DNA from: an uncultured Myxococcales bacterium
GTDB taxonomy: Bacteria > Myxococcota_A > UBA9042
Length of the DNA: 64,000 nucleotides
Reading direction: 5' to 3'
Assembly: GCA_903840165.1 (NCBI GenBank)
Contig: CAIMEY010000098.1
Location: 1 to 64,000 of the forward strand
Shown: piece by piece, positions 27,049-36,203 of the stretch
How positions within the stretch are numbered: position 1 is the stretch's first letter
Layout: every line of letters starts with the position of its first letter
The notes under the pieces: generated by a model
The model's database searches: none
Told to the model about the DNA's origin: nothing
The model's input: only the letters and a program-made list of their open reading frames with translations
Position numbers and translations under genes: made by a program

Positions 27049-28413
27049 ATGACCACAAACGTGCGAAATCTTTTGATTTTGTTGATCGCATCGACAGTGG
27101 TTGCAGCCCCTCTTGCGGTCGCCGCGCCACAACCGGTCGGCGGGGGACCGAACGCTTCGACTGCGGCGCCGGTGCCGGGCAAGGGTAGCAATCAACCCCC
27201 TTCTGTGACAGCGTTTCCTCGCCCCGGCGAAGGGCCGATCTTCCCCGTGACGGAGGCGCTTGAGGCCATGCGTAGCGGCCACCCTCAGCTCAGCGCCGCT
27301 CGGGCCGATATTCGAGCCGCCGCCGCCGATGCCGTCGCTGCGGGTCTTTGGAGCAATCCGCAACTCGATGCGTCCTATCTTCGCGCAGTAACAACTAATC
27401 CAAGCGTTGATTCTGCATTGGGTTTTGCCGCCGCTGGCTACACGCAGTTCCTAGAAACGGCCGGTGCGCCCAAAGCCCGCCGGGAAGCGGCCCAGTGGAT
27501 TCACGACGCGGTGCAATCCGACAGCCAAGCCCTTGAGCGTCAACTTTCCGTTGCCGTTCAACGAGCATGCCAGCACCTGGTCGCAGCAGCGACGCGCGTG
27601 GAAGTGCATCGTCAATCCGTGAATCGACTGCAGTTTGCCGACGGCGTGGTTGGGGCGCGGGTCCGTGATGGGGCCGCCCCCCAGTTCGACGGCTCGCGAA
27701 TGACCATCGCCATCGCTTTGGCGCGGTCCATGCTCGGCGAGGCGGAAGCAGACGTCATTGCAGCGAAAGGCGAACTTCGCATTGCCGTGGGGAACCCGGA
27801 CTATCAGGTGCACGGGCTACCGGCGCTCGACCTCTACCTGAGCGAAACACCTGTGGCGGCCGAACGGCTGGTCGAAGAAACCCACAGCAATCGTCCAGAC
27901 TTGCAGGCCGCTCGCCAGCGTGAACACGCCGCGCAAACGCAGGTCAGCGTCGCTAAAAAGTCGATCTTGCCGGGCTTTGGCCTTCGCGGTGGGGTACAGT
28001 ACGGCAACTCCTCAGGAGAACTGGACTTTACCGTGGGCATTACCGTACCGCTGCTGGTCAATGACCACGGCCAAGGAACGATTGCAGCGGCCGTCGCGCG
28101 ATCTGAATCGGCCCATGAGCAAATGCGTTCCCTCGACGTACAAGCCGAACAACGCGTTCGCGCGGCGTGGGACGAAGTGCAGCGACGAAACGATGCCTTT
28201 GCCAAATTCCGCGACTCTGGCGCAACCAGCGCTCAGAACATGGGCGATCAAGCGATGGCGGGCTATCGCGGCGGAAAGGTTTCCGTGCTCGAGTTGGTCG
28301 ACGCGTTCACGGCCAAACGAGACGCCCAGTTGCGCCTAGTCGACCTCGCAGAGTCCATGCAGGACGCGGCCTTGCGCCTGCGCCAAGCGGTCCAAGCAGG
28401 CGGATCCAATTAG
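27049..28413 (+). CDS. czcC: Outer-membrane channel of heavy-metal efflux (CzcC/TolC type)
   Basis: This TolC-like outer-membrane factor (about 454 residues) would complete the CzcCBA tripartite pump. It has a signal peptide (LLILLIASTVVAAPLAVAA) and two internally similar halves rich in Ala/Gln helices. Features are EALEAMRSGHPQLSAARADI near the N-terminus, LVEETHSNRPDLQAARQRE at the start of the second half and a final helix with RLRQAVQAGG. ATG 27049 places the signal peptide at the start. ATG 27016 with GGAG upstream is also possible and would add 11 residues. It is followed by the adaptor and pump genes. The subfamily is inferred from these partners. Confidence 0.85.
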   Translation: MTTNVRNLLILLIASTVVAAPLAVAAPQPVGGGPNASTAAPVPGKGSNQPPSVTAFPRPGEGPIFPVTEALEAMRSGHPQLSAARADIRAAAADAVAAGLWSNPQLDASYLRAVTTNPSVDSALGFAAAGYTQFLETAGAPKARREAAQWIHDAVQSDSQALERQLSVAVQRACQHLVAAATRVEVHRQSVNRLQFADGVVGARVRDGAAPQFDGSRMTIAIALARSMLGEAEADVIAAKGELRIAVGNPDYQVHGLPALDLYLSETPVAAERLVEETHSNRPDLQAARQREHAAQTQVSVAKKSILPGFGLRGGVQYGNSSGELDFTVGITVPLLVNDHGQGTIAAAVARSESAHEQMRSLDVQAEQRVRAAWDEVQRRNDAFAKFRDSGATSAQNMGDQAMAGYRGGKVSVLELVDAFTAKRDAQLRLVDLAESMQDAALRLRQAVQAGGSN

Positions 28414-28492
28414 CCAAGTGCCTCAGCCCTCGCTGGTCTCTATGGCGTACAAGTACAAGGAACGATTGTCAATCTATCGGATTGGAGAAAAG

Positions 28493-28516
28493 CGGGGGGC
28501 TAGCCCTCGCCCCCCG
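28493..28516 (+). other. GC hairpin between the channel and adaptor genes
   Basis: CGGGGGGC (28493-28500) and GCCCCCCG (28509-28516) form a perfect 8-bp stem with an 8-base loop, without a T tract. It could slow ribosomes or RNA decay within the operon. The role is inference. Confidence 0.4.
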
Positions 28517-28571
28517 GGCGGCGACAACTGGTGCCCCCAGGCAGCCTCGACCACGTGCAAGGAAACAGAAC

Positions 28572-29720
28572 ATGGTGCAAATTCGGATGAATTCATCGAC
28601 GCCTCAGGTGCTCCGAGCGCGTTCAGGTCATTGGCTCGTGCTGGCCCTGGCCATTGGTGCCTGCAGCCAACCCAAGCCAGCCGATGTGCCGCCGAGCCAC
28701 GAACGGCGCAAAGATGGCGCCGTGGTTCTTAAGGGAGAAAGCCAACAATTCGTCAAGGTTGAGCCCGCGCGCCCAGCCTCGTCGCCCCATGCGCGCACCC
28801 TAGTCGCGCGTGTCGCCTTTGACGAACGCCTGCTGGCGACCATCGGCCCGCCCGTGCAAGGACGTGTTGCCAGCGTCGACGTCGTGACCGGAGATAAGGT
28901 CAAGAAAACAGACGTATTATTGACGATTCACTCGCCCGATATTGCCAATTCGCAGGCCCAGGTCGCAGAAGCGCGCACGGCACGAATCTTGGCCGAGCAC
29001 ACGATGTCGCGCACAGCAGCGTTGGTCAAAGAGGGCGCGGCCAGTCAGGCTGAATTACAGACCGCACAAGCGCAGTTAGCGCAGACGCGCGATGAAGAAA
29101 GACGCGCCTCTTCGTCGCTTGCTGCGGTCGGTGGCGGCGATGGGTCGGCGGATTATCGCCTGCGTTCGCCCATTGACGGAATCGTCGTCGAGCGCAACGT
29201 CATGGTTGGCAATGAAGTGCATGTCGATCAGCAGGATCCGCTGCTGCGCGTCGCCGACCTGAGCAAAGTATGGGTTATTGCTGACCTATATGAACAGGAC
29301 CTGCCCCTGGTCAAGCAAGGCGCTGAGGCCACAGTGTTTGTGCCAGCTCTGCCGGAGGGCAAATTCGAAGGCAAGATCACCTATGTAGGCGACATCGTCG
29401 ACCAAGTCACCCGGGCCATTCGCACGCGCATTGAGATCGACAACCCGAATAACCTTTTGCGACCAGGGATGTTTGCGCAAGTGGAGGTTCGCACCCAGGC
29501 GCCGGGGGCGGTCGAAGTTCCCACCAGCGCCGTGCTAGCCCGCCGCGACCAATTCTTTGTTTTTATTCAGCAAACAGACGGATCCTACAAGCAACGCGAA
29601 GTCAAGCTCGGAGAGCAGCAGGGCTCACACGTCATGCTGCTCGACGGTGTCAAGAACGGCGACTTGGTCGTGACCCAAGGTGCCATCCTGCTGGACGCCG
29701 AAGCCAATGAAGCCCTGTAG
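28572..29720 (+). CDS. czcB: Heavy-metal efflux RND adaptor (CzcB/CusB type)
   Basis: Periplasmic membrane-fusion protein of 382 residues, anchored as a lipoprotein (ALAIGACSQ). It shows the barrel-sandwich half motifs VQGRVASVDVVTGDKVKKTD and YRLRSPIDGIVVERNVMVGN, a coiled-coil hairpin between them (about residues 115-175), and beta-barrel segments VWVIADLYEQDLPLVKQG and NNLLRPGMFAQVEV. It links the inner-membrane pump to the outer-membrane channel. Start ATG 28572 has AAGGAA upstream. The stop at 29720 is followed at once by repeat copy D, which separates it from the pump gene. Confidence 0.88.
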   Translation: MVQIRMNSSTPQVLRARSGHWLVLALAIGACSQPKPADVPPSHERRKDGAVVLKGESQQFVKVEPARPASSPHARTLVARVAFDERLLATIGPPVQGRVASVDVVTGDKVKKTDVLLTIHSPDIANSQAQVAEARTARILAEHTMSRTAALVKEGAASQAELQTAQAQLAQTRDEERRASSSLAAVGGGDGSADYRLRSPIDGIVVERNVMVGNEVHVDQQDPLLRVADLSKVWVIADLYEQDLPLVKQGAEATVFVPALPEGKFEGKITYVGDIVDQVTRAIRTRIEIDNPNNLLRPGMFAQVEVRTQAPGAVEVPTSAVLARRDQFFVFIQQTDGSYKQREVKLGEQQGSHVMLLDGVKNGDLVVTQGAILLDAEANEAL

Positions 29721-29835
29721 TACCGCAAACCGGAATTTCCTTCGGGGCTCGGATGTACTGGATTTGCTTCTAGTTTCAAGGGGGCCCGCTGCCCTCTCGC
29801 CCGCGCCTGCGGGCTCACCCCTGCGTCCAGCCGCA
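29721..29835 (-). repeat. Dispersed structured repeat, copy D (partial)
   Basis: Reverse-oriented copy lying exactly between the adaptor stop and the pump start. It keeps the tail GAAACTAGAAGCAAAT, the hairpin GCCCGC/GCGGGC and the block around GACGCAGGGGTGAG, but lacks the first hairpin. The pump's ribosome binding site lies just beyond it. Confidence 0.8.
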
Positions 29836-29873
29836 GCCGCGACTTGGGATACTTCCCTGCCTGGAGCCTGCTG

Positions 29874-32800
29874 ATGATTCAGAACATTGTCGAATTCGCG
29901 TTGCGCCAACGAGGCTTGATCCTGGCCGCCTGCTTGGCCCTGATCGCCCTTGGCGTCAACGCCTTCATGAACTTGCCCATCGAGGCCTACCCCGATGTCG
30001 CTGATACTTGGGTGCAAATCATCACCCAATGGCCCGGCCACGCCGCCGAAGAGGTCGAGCGCCAGATCACCTTGCCGGTCGAGCGGCAGATGAACGGCGT
30101 ACCCAAGCAAACAGCCGTACGGTCTACGTCGATCGCCGGACTTTCCGTCGTCACGCTGATTTTCGAAGACGGCACCGATAGTTACTTTGCCCGCCAGATG
30201 GTGACAGGACGCCTGGGCCAGATCGATTTGCCCGATGGGGCCCAAGTGGCGCTAGGGCCTCTGGCCAGCCCGGTGGGCGAGATTCTTCGTTACAATCTCG
30301 TCAATTGCGCCCAGACCAAGGTTCCCGAGTGCGAAAAGGAGGATCTGGACGTTCCGCCTAAGCCGCTCAGTGAACTCAAGGACTTAGAAGAATGGGTCGT
30401 TGAACGCGAACTGCTCGCAACGCCAGGTGTTGCCGATGTCGCAAGCTTTGGCGGAACCCTGAAGCAATACCAGGTGTTGATCGACCCTTCGCTGTTGTCG
30501 GCCAGGGGCCTGACCGTCCAGGATGTCGAGGATGCGCTAACGGCTGCCAACGGCAATGCCGGCGGCGGCGTGGTGCGCTTTGGTCCTGCTGCCCTCAATG
30601 TCCGCGGAATTGGGCTACTAACGCCCGAGCAAATTGGCGATGTGGCCGTGACTTCCCGCGACGGCACGCCCATTCGGGTGCGCCATGTGGCCAAGGTGCA
30701 GATTGGCTATCAGCCGCGCATGGGCCGGGTGTCGATCGACAACGACAAGGATGTAGTCAAGGCCACAGTATTGTTACGCAAAGGCGAGCAAGCGGAGACG
30801 GTCCTCGAACGCGTGCACGAACACATCGAGCTTATCAACCACACGGTCCTCCCCCGTGGCGTCAAGATGCATATCCATCATGATCGCACGGAGTTAATGC
30901 ATCTGACGACCCATACCGTGATGCACAACCTGATGGAAGGCATTGGTCTGGTGACGCTGATCCTCTTTATCTTCCTGGGCAACGTACGGGCCGCGATGAT
31001 CGTCGCGATTACGATTCCGCTTTCCCTGCTTATTGCCTTCATTTTCATGGATTTATCCAAGATCCCCGCCAACCTCCTCTCCATCGGCGCCGTCGATTTT
31101 GGCATGATTGTCGATGGTTCCATCGTCATGGTCGAGAACATCTTCCGACTCATTGCCGAGAAACAGGAACACAATCAGAGGTATGACCTGCAAGACTTGG
31201 TGAAGGCAGCGTCCAAAGAGGTCTCGCGGCCCATCGTTTTTGCCATCGCCATTATCGTCACGGCCTATCTACCGATTTTCACGCTGCAACGAGTGGAAGG
31301 GAAACTGTTTTCGCCCATGGCGTGGACCGTCGCCTTTGCCTTGTTCGGCGCGCTGGTGTTGGCGATCACCCTGGTCCCGGTGCTGACCACCTTCCTATTC
31401 AAAGGTAAAATCAAGGAGTTTAACAATCCGCTTCTGAGCCTGATGCGCTGGTCCTACCTGCCGACACTCCGCACGCTGCTCAAGCGTCCGTGGATAGCCT
31501 TTGTAGTCGCGGGCTTACTGATCGGTGCTGACGCGATCATGGCCAGTCACATTGGCTCTGAGTTCCTGCCCCACCTGGATGAAGGCGCACTGTGGGTCCG
31601 CGTGTCGATGCCGGCCAACATCAGCCTGGCGGAGTCCGAAGCCATGGTCGACGGCCGCGATGAACCGCCAACTGCGGGGGAGGCCAAGGGCAATCATACC
31701 CGGGGATTGCGCGCCATTCTCGCGGAGTTTCCTGAAGTTCGCATGATGTCGACGCAGATCGGGCGCCCTGACGACGGCACGGACCCGACGGGCTTCTATA
31801 ACGCTGAATTTCTTCTTCTTTTGACCGATCACGAGGTCTGGCGACCGAAATTTCACGGCAAGAAGGACGAACTCATCCAGGCCATGTCCGAAGCGCTGTC
31901 CGTGGTGCCTGGCGTGGAAGTAGGCTTTTCGCAACCGATTTCTGACAATGTCGAGGAGGCGGTATCCGGGGTCAAGGGACAGTTGTGTCTGAAGATCATC
32001 GGCAACGACCTCAACGCCCTGGACGACTTGGCCCGCAAGGCCGCCCATGCCATGCGCGATATTCAAGGCATTGAAGACTTGGGTATTTTTCGCGAGCTAG
32101 GCCAGTCCAACATCCACGTCGCGATCAATCGCGCGCGTGCCGAACGTTACGGGCTAACTGTGCAGGAAGTCGAGAAATTCATCGAGGCAGGCGTGGGCGG
32201 CAAGCCCGTGACCGAAATCGTCGAAGGCGAGCGCCGCCACGACTTGGTGGTGCGCTATGAGGAGGAAAAGCGCGACACTATCGACGCTTTGCGGCGATTG
32301 CCCGTTCCGCTCAAGCACGACGGGGTGACCGTACCACTAGCGATGGTGGCGGACGTGACCGTCGAGGGGGGTGCTTCGCGCATCTTCCGCGAGGCCAATC
32401 GCCGCTACATCGCCATCAAATTCAGCGTGCGCGACCGTGACTTGGGCAGTGCCGTCGCTGAGGCCCAGGCCAAGGTCGATGCGGCCATCAAGCTGCCCAC
32501 GGGCTACAACGCCACTTGGGCCGGCGAGTTTGAGAGCGCACGCCGCGCCGGTAAGCGACTTTCCATCGTCATTCCCGCGACGATCCTGGCTGTCTTTGCC
32601 CTTCTGATGCTGATGTTCAAGCGCCCGCGCGAAGCAACCCTGATTCTTGTCAATGTGTTGCTAACGTCCCCCTTTGGCGGTCTGGCGGCGTTGCTGATGA
32701 CGCACAACAACTTCTCGGTCGCTTCGGGCGTTGGCTTTCTGGCGCTCTTTGGCGTATCGGTGCAGACGGGCGTCATTTTAGTGGCGTATATCAATGAGTT

Positions 32801-33119
32801 GCGGGTAACTGGCATGGATGTGTCAACTGCCATTGTGCGCGCCGCCGACCTGCGATTGCGCCCGATCACCATGACGGCCTTGGTAGCAACCCTGGGGCTG
32901 CTGCCGGCGGCACTGTCTACAGGCATTGGCTCTGACTCTCAGAAACCTTTGGCGATTGTGGTGGTCGGCGGCCTTGTGTCGTCGCTGGCCCTGTCCTTGT
33001 TTATGCTGCCGCTGCTGTATCGGCTGTTCCCGACCAAGCACGCCGACCTGGTGAACCCAGAGCAACTCGCCCAAGACCACCCGGAAGATTTGCTAGTGGC
33101 CCACGGCGAGCACCACTAG
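29874..33119 (+). CDS. czcA: Heavy-metal efflux RND pump (CzcA type)
   Basis: The 1081-residue inner-membrane pump begins MIQNIVEFALRQRGLILAAC and has the RND layout of 12 helices with two large periplasmic loops. The proton-relay motif in helix 4 reads DFGMIVDGSIVMVEN, giving D408, D414 and E421 with the spacing of the divalent-cation (CzcA/CnrA) branch rather than the Cu/Ag CusA branch. Cobalt, zinc, nickel or cadmium is therefore the likely substrate. The exact metal is unknown. ATG 29874 follows TGGAGC. An upstream in-frame start at 29844 lies within the edge of repeat D. Repeat copies D and C flank the gene on both sides. Confidence 0.92.
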   Translation: MIQNIVEFALRQRGLILAACLALIALGVNAFMNLPIEAYPDVADTWVQIITQWPGHAAEEVERQITLPVERQMNGVPKQTAVRSTSIAGLSVVTLIFEDGTDSYFARQMVTGRLGQIDLPDGAQVALGPLASPVGEILRYNLVNCAQTKVPECEKEDLDVPPKPLSELKDLEEWVVERELLATPGVADVASFGGTLKQYQVLIDPSLLSARGLTVQDVEDALTAANGNAGGGVVRFGPAALNVRGIGLLTPEQIGDVAVTSRDGTPIRVRHVAKVQIGYQPRMGRVSIDNDKDVVKATVLLRKGEQAETVLERVHEHIELINHTVLPRGVKMHIHHDRTELMHLTTHTVMHNLMEGIGLVTLILFIFLGNVRAAMIVAITIPLSLLIAFIFMDLSKIPANLLSIGAVDFGMIVDGSIVMVENIFRLIAEKQEHNQRYDLQDLVKAASKEVSRPIVFAIAIIVTAYLPIFTLQRVEGKLFSPMAWTVAFALFGALVLAITLVPVLTTFLFKGKIKEFNNPLLSLMRWSYLPTLRTLLKRPWIAFVVAGLLIGADAIMASHIGSEFLPHLDEGALWVRVSMPANISLAESEAMVDGRDEPPTAGEAKGNHTRGLRAILAEFPEVRMMSTQIGRPDDGTDPTGFYNAEFLLLLTDHEVWRPKFHGKKDELIQAMSEALSVVPGVEVGFSQPISDNVEEAVSGVKGQLCLKIIGNDLNALDDLARKAAHAMRDIQGIEDLGIFRELGQSNIHVAINRARAERYGLTVQEVEKFIEAGVGGKPVTEIVEGERRHDLVVRYEEEKRDTIDALRRLPVPLKHDGVTVPLAMVADVTVEGGASRIFREANRRYIAIKFSVRDRDLGSAVAEAQAKVDAAIKLPTGYNATWAGEFESARRAGKRLSIVIPATILAVFALLMLMFKRPREATLILVNVLLTSPFGGLAALLMTHNNFSVASGVGFLALFGVSVQTGVILVAYINELRVTGMDVSTAIVRAADLRLRPITMTALVATLGLLPAALSTGIGSDSQKPLAIVVVGGLVSSLALSLFMLPLLYRLFPTKHADLVNPEQLAQDHPEDLLVAHGEHH

Positions 33120-33300
33120 TCCCTGCAAACCGGAAGTTCCTCCCAGTTTGGAGATACAGTATTTGCTTCTAGTTTCAGGGGGCCCGCGCCCCCCTCGCCC
33201 GCGCGCGCGGGCTCTCCCCTGCGTTCGGCCGGGTCCCTAGTTGCAGAGTCCGCAACGCCGAGTCCTTTGCAGTACACCCGAAAGGACTTAGGGTTACGTG
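33120..33300 (-). repeat. Dispersed structured repeat, copy C (full length)
   Basis: Reverse-oriented copy starting at the base after the czcA stop. It has a perfect hairpin AGTCCTTT/AAAGGACT, the block GACCCGGCCGAACGCAGGGG, the hairpin GCCCGC/GCGGGC with a different loop from copy A, the tail GAAACTAGAAGCAAAT and a terminal stem AAACTGG/CCGGTTT. That terminal stem differs from copy A at paired positions. Confidence 0.85.
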
Positions 33301-33398
33301 TACTAGCAAGCAACCCCATGGCACGACTCGTTTTCTTCTGCCGCAGCGCGCAGGAACATAGAGGGCGTTGGTGCTGTCCGCGGGCAGCAACCTAGCGT

Positions 33399-34460
33399 AT
33401 GATCAGGCCTACGCTCGGCCACGCTCCGGGCGATGAGTCCGCGCCCATGTTGCCCAGTCGGTTTGAAAATCTTCTTGATCTCGCAAGGTTGCCATTCTTT
33501 GAGGCGCGCGATGGCCGTTTGGTCTTGGCCGATCCTAGCCTGGGGCCGGCCATCGACCTGCATACGCATCTGGCGCTGAGCTACGTGCTGCCGCCGCGGG
33601 TCGACCTGCTGCAAGGGCATAACGAGACAGCACATTACCTGCCCAAAGAGCGCTCCATTGACCTGGAGGTCTACGTCAACAGGAACTTCGCGGCGGACGA
33701 TATCCAAAGGCTGACAAAGGATTTAAGCACAGGATCTTTGACGGGCAGCGGCATGAGGCAAACCCACACCATGGCCAACCTCAGCCGGGAGATGACCGAG
33801 CTGGGCATCACCCAGACTGTGCTTTTACCGATTGATTTTCCGTTGTTATCGGACAATGCCGGCCACTGGCTGCGCACAGTCCGTGGCAGAAAGGACGCCG
33901 TCTGTTTTGGCTCGGTTCACCCGTATCGACCGGGCATGCGCCGTAACCTGGCGCGGCAAATGGCTTTGGGTGCCCGTGGCATCAAGGTCCACCCGGCTGT
34001 GCAGATGGTGCGCCCCGATGACGCGCGAGCGATGAAGCTCTACGACCTCTGTGGGCAAAACGGTCTACCAGTGCTTTTCCACTGTGGTCCCGTGGACATC
34101 GAGACCAAGCTGGGCCGCTACTTGTCGCAGGTGCGCCATTACGAACGGGCCCTGGCAGAGAATCCCCAGACGACATTCATCCTGGGCCACGCGGGCGCAC
34201 TGCAAATGCCCGAGGCCTTGGCCTATGCCAAGAAGTATCGCAATGTGTACCTAGAGTTATCGAGCCAGTCGCTCAGCAGTGTCCGGCAAATCCTCGATCA
34301 AGCCCCGGGCGATCGCGTGGTTTTTGGCAGCGACTGGCCGTTCTATCACCAGGGGATTGCGCTGGCCAAGGTGTTCCTAGCCGCCCATGAGCCTGCACTG
34401 CGCCGGCAGGTATTGTACGGCAACGCCGCGCGATTGTTCGGCTTACCGGCTCAGGAGTAG
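33399..34460 (+). CDS. Amidohydrolase (TIM-barrel metallohydrolase, amidohydrolase-2 type)
   Basis: This 353-residue TIM-barrel hydrolase has the expected metal and catalytic positions: IDLHTH (HxH), GIKVHP, LFHCGP, LGHAGA and the Asp of FGSDWPF. Members hydrolyse or decarboxylate small amides, lactones or acids. The substrate is unknown. An unusual stretch between the HxH strand and the next barrel strand (residues 60-125) is long and polar. The oligopeptide-binding gene starts only three bases after the stop, so it is probably the first gene of an uptake operon and may act on the imported compound. The start (ATG 33399 or 33447) is uncertain because neither has a strong binding site. Confidence 0.82.
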   Translation: MIRPTLGHAPGDESAPMLPSRFENLLDLARLPFFEARDGRLVLADPSLGPAIDLHTHLALSYVLPPRVDLLQGHNETAHYLPKERSIDLEVYVNRNFAADDIQRLTKDLSTGSLTGSGMRQTHTMANLSREMTELGITQTVLLPIDFPLLSDNAGHWLRTVRGRKDAVCFGSVHPYRPGMRRNLARQMALGARGIKVHPAVQMVRPDDARAMKLYDLCGQNGLPVLFHCGPVDIETKLGRYLSQVRHYERALAENPQTTFILGHAGALQMPEALAYAKKYRNVYLELSSQSLSSVRQILDQAPGDRVVFGSDWPFYHQGIALAKVFLAAHEPALRRQVLYGNAARLFGLPAQE

Positions 34461-34463
34461 ACC

Positions 34464-36203
34464 ATGGGCCCCGCCGTGGTTCGCGTGATGGGCATGTGCG
34501 CCCTGTTGGCCTTGCTGGGCTGCTCGCCGCGACCGCGCACGACGTTGGCCGACAATCACACCGTTTTGGCCCAGACGCCACCAAAAGACCGAATCCTCCG
34601 TTTTGCCAGTACTAGCGCGGAGTTGCTCGACCCCGCTCAAGTCGCAGATACGGCTGGCCATCATCTTATGATGAACGTTTTTGAAGGGTTGTACGTGTAC
34701 AACCGCGGAGATGGCCCAGCGGTGCCAGCCATGGCGCAATCCCGAGACGTTTCAGCGGACGGCTTGACCTGGACCTTTCATTTGCGAACGAACCTGCGCT
34801 GGAGCGACGGAACCCCGCTCACGGCTGAAGATTTCGCCTGGAGCTGGCTGCGCGTGCTTGAGCCCAAGACGGCGTCGCGCTCTGCCCAGTTGCTGTGGTT
34901 TGTCAAGGGCGCTCAGGCGTTGAACAGCGGCGAGGACCCCAATCCGCAGCACGTCGGGATCTCGGTGCTGGACCCTCTGACCCTTCGCGTGCAACTCACT
35001 AATCCTACGCCATTTTTTGAGGCTCTGCTCTGCGAAATGCCCTACGTGCCCACGCCCCGCCATTTAGTACAGCGCTGGGGTGCCGCTTGGGTGGAACCGG
35101 GGCATATCGCTAGCAACGGCCCCTTTGTCCTGAGTGCATACCAAGACCGCAAGCACGCGATCCTCAAACGCAATCCCACCTACTGGGATGCGCCATCGGT
35201 GTGGCTCGATGGCATTGAAATCCTCTTGACGGACAGCGACCAAACCGCCTTTGACTGGTACGAAGTCGGCCGAACCCAGTGGCACGGCGATACGGCCCTG
35301 CCGATGGACAAGTTGCCGGCCCTGCGGGCATCTGGCCGGGTCGACCTGCGAACAGACCCCAAATTATGTTCGTATTACTTTAGCTTACGCGTCGACCGCC
35401 CTCCTCTGGATGACCCGCGGATTCGCCAGGCGATCAATCTCGCCATCGACAAAGAACGCTTGGCAGTTCACGTGTTGCGCGGTGGCCAGCCTATCGCCAG
35501 CGGTGCTGTGCCAGCCCTGTTCAGCAACAGCCATGGCTACCAAAGTCCCGCAGGAGACGGCTATGATCCTGAGCGAGCTCGACAATTGCTCGCCGAGGCG
35601 GGTCACCCCCACGGCTTGGGCCTGCCGCCCATTCGATTTTCCTTCAACACCGGCGAGGGCCACCGCGTTATCGCCGAGTTCGTGCAACGAAATCTCCAAG
35701 AAAATCTGGGAATTCGCTTGGAACTCATCAACATGGAGTGGGGCTCCTTGCTCAAGGCCCTGCAGGCCGGCGATTTTGCCATTGGCCGCTCCTCTTGGTG
35801 CGCGGACTACCCAGATCCATTGACCTTTCTTGAAGTTTTCCACAGCCAAAGCAAGGCAAACTACTCGGGCTACCGCAACGCCACGTACGATGCCCGCATC
35901 GCCGCCATTGCCGCCGAGGTCGACACGCAGAAGCGCAACACCTTGATAACTCTGGCAGAACAGCAGCTCAACACCGACCTACCTATGCTGCCAGTGTACC
36001 ATTACACCTGGAATTACTTGGTCAAACCCTATGTCTTGGGCTATGAACGCCACATGCAGGACGCCCACCCGCTCAAGTACATTCGCTTTGCCGATGCCCA
36101 AGAACTGGCGCAAATTCAAGGTGGTGCACAGCTACATCTGCCGGCCCTGACGGTCCCCTCTGCCCGCCCGGCAAGCCAGTCGCCATCCGCGGAGTCCTTG
36201 TAA
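34464..36203 (+). CDS. oppA: Oligopeptide-binding lipoprotein (OppA/DppA type)
   Basis: This 579-residue SBP_bac_5 protein delivers peptides, or similar compounds, to an ABC permease. It has a short lipoprotein signal (CALLALLGCS), the typical lobe sequences LTWTFHLRTNLRWSDGTPLT and PSVWLDGIEILL, NLAIDKERLAVHVL, then a C-terminal region with LITLAEQQLNTDLPMLPVYH. AGGAG stands before the ATG at 34464. It directly precedes oppB with no gap (stop 36203, start 36204). The cargo cannot be inferred. The amidohydrolase upstream may be related to it. Confidence 0.9.
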   Translation: MGPAVVRVMGMCALLALLGCSPRPRTTLADNHTVLAQTPPKDRILRFASTSAELLDPAQVADTAGHHLMMNVFEGLYVYNRGDGPAVPAMAQSRDVSADGLTWTFHLRTNLRWSDGTPLTAEDFAWSWLRVLEPKTASRSAQLLWFVKGAQALNSGEDPNPQHVGISVLDPLTLRVQLTNPTPFFEALLCEMPYVPTPRHLVQRWGAAWVEPGHIASNGPFVLSAYQDRKHAILKRNPTYWDAPSVWLDGIEILLTDSDQTAFDWYEVGRTQWHGDTALPMDKLPALRASGRVDLRTDPKLCSYYFSLRVDRPPLDDPRIRQAINLAIDKERLAVHVLRGGQPIASGAVPALFSNSHGYQSPAGDGYDPERARQLLAEAGHPHGLGLPPIRFSFNTGEGHRVIAEFVQRNLQENLGIRLELINMEWGSLLKALQAGDFAIGRSSWCADYPDPLTFLEVFHSQSKANYSGYRNATYDARIAAIAAEVDTQKRNTLITLAEQQLNTDLPMLPVYHYTWNYLVKPYVLGYERHMQDAHPLKYIRFADAQELAQIQGGAQLHLPALTVPSARPASQSPSAESL

